From Pseudomonadota bacterium (GTDB taxonomy: Bacteria; Pseudomonadota; Gammaproteobacteria; Xanthomonadales; Xanthomonadaceae), in assembly GCA_023391775.1 (NCBI GenBank), contig JAEWAG010000025.1, forward strand, positions 1-8,298: a DNA stretch of 8,298 nucleotides, given 5' to 3'. Position numbers and translations under genes: made by a program. Position 1 is the stretch's first letter, and each line of letters opens with the position of its first letter. The notes under the pieces were generated by a model. It saw only the letters and a program-made list of their open reading frames with translations. It did not search any database and was not told the DNA's origin. Positions 6,048-8,298 of this stretch are shown one piece after another.

Positions 6048-6053
6048 AGCATA
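6048..6053 (-). promoter_or_regulatory. Candidate -10 box for the DUF2007-msrA unit
   Basis: TATGCT on the minus strand matches the -10 consensus in four of six positions and lies 27 bp upstream of the DUF2007 ATG. No -35 box at good spacing is evident, so this is tentative. Confidence 0.35.
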
Positions 6054-6119
6054 CGCCCGCTCCGTGCGGACGCCCTGAACGGCGGCGCCCGGCGCGGCCC
6101 GCCGGTGGCGGCGCTCGGC

Positions 6120-6125
6120 TAAACT
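6120..6125 (+). promoter_or_regulatory. Candidate -10 box for glnS
   Basis: TAAACT resembles a -10 box and stands out in GC-rich sequence 30 bp before the glnS ATG. It would start transcription near 6132 with a leader of about 24 nt that has no visible Shine-Dalgarno sequence. No -35 box is recognisable. Confidence 0.35.
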
Positions 6126-6155
6126 TCCGGTTTGCCTTCGCAGCCCCCGCCCGCA

Positions 6156-7895
<1,740 letters not shown>

Positions 7896-7944
7896 GCACC
7901 AGGACCTGACCAACGTGGCCGGCGCGACCGTCCGGCAGCAGTCG

Positions 7945-8298
7945 ATGCCTCCTGCTTCCCATCGGGCCACGCATCCCGGCCTTGCCCGGGGCGTGGCCAG
8001 CGGCGCGGCCGCCGGTGCGCTGTGGGGCCTGGTCTTCCTGGCGCCGCAGCTGCTGCCCGATTTCGGAGCCCTGCAGCAGTCGGTGGCGCGCTATCTCGCC
8101 TACGGCCTGCTCGCGCTGCTGCTGCTCACGCCGCGCTGGCGCCGTGCCACCGCGCCGCTGGGCGCGGCCGAATGGCGCGCGCTGGTGGTGCTGAGCCTGC
8201 TCGGCAACCTGCTCTACTTCGTGCTCCTGGTCAGTGCCATCCATGGCGCCGGCGGGGCCGCAGCGGCACTGATCGTCGGCCTGGTGCCGGTGGTGGTC
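7945..8298 (+). CDS. EamA/DMT-type membrane transporter, N-terminal part (3' end outside window)
   Basis: The frame is open from the ATG at 7945 to the window edge (118 codons). The translation is strongly hydrophobic with a short basic N-terminus. Likely membrane helices, by residue: about 16-36 (G-A-L-W-G-L-V-F-L-A-P), 43-62 (the R-Y-L-A-Y-G-L-L-A-L-L-L-L stretch), 74-98, and one beginning near 100 (A-A-L-I-V-G-L-V-P-V-V-V). The W-G-L in helix 1, the Arg-Tyr at the start of helix 2 and the G/A-rich fourth helix with L-V-P fit the EamA/drug-metabolite transporter superfamily, whose members usually have ten helices. The substrate cannot be told. The start is uncertain: an in-frame GTG at 7915 has AGGA (7901-7904) 10 nt upstream and would add 10 residues, whereas the ATG has no visible ribosome binding site. 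It probably shares a transcript with glnS. Confidence 0.8.
   Translation, partial: MPPASHRATHPGLARGVASGAAAGALWGLVFLAPQLLPDFGALQQSVARYLAYGLLALLLLTPRWRRATAPLGAAEWRALVVLSLLGNLLYFVLLVSAIHGAGGAAAALIVGLVPVVV

Overview
The window is high-GC DNA that looks like an ordinary chromosomal stretch of a gammaproteobacterium, most likely of the Xanthomonadaceae/Lysobacteraceae (Xanthomonas, Stenotrophomonas, Lysobacter, Luteimonas or Pseudoxanthomonas type). This placement is an inference. It rests on the protein families, on a eukaryote-like class I fructose-bisphosphate aldolase beside pyruvate kinase and transaldolase, and on GTAG-headed REP-like hairpins of the kind described in Stenotrophomonas.

Layout. 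1-535 (+): C-terminal part of a TonB-family energy transducer, ending at a 10-bp hairpin shared with the convergent gene. 602-1609 (-): class I fructose-bisphosphate aldolase. 1758-3224 (-): pyruvate kinase with the residue set of K+-independent enzymes. 3225-3478: divergent promoter region. 3479-4456 (+): transaldolase, followed by a clear intrinsic terminator. 4521-5094: about 570 bp without a gene, built from REP-like hairpins and two direct copies (about 207 bp each) of a structured repeat. 5095-5748 (-): MsrA methionine sulfoxide reductase, closely coupled to a small DUF2007 protein at 5760-6020 (-). 6156-7895 (+): glutaminyl-tRNA synthetase. 7945-8298 (+): N-terminal part of an EamA/DMT-type membrane transporter, running off the window.

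How the genes fit together. Aldolase, pyruvate kinase and transaldolase form a central carbon block: lower glycolysis/Entner-Doudoroff plus the non-oxidative pentose phosphate pathway. Pyruvate kinase and aldolase point the same way but are separated by a strong hairpin, and the aldolase has its own -10 box, so they are probably separate transcripts. DUF2007 and msrA look like a two-gene operon in which the first stop codon abuts the second ribosome binding site. glnS is divergent from that pair and may be co-transcribed with the transporter.

No dedicated new system (defence, mobile or biosynthetic cluster) is visible. The least explained part is the duplicated, multi-hairpin repeat between tal and msrA. 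Everything else is recognisable housekeeping content.
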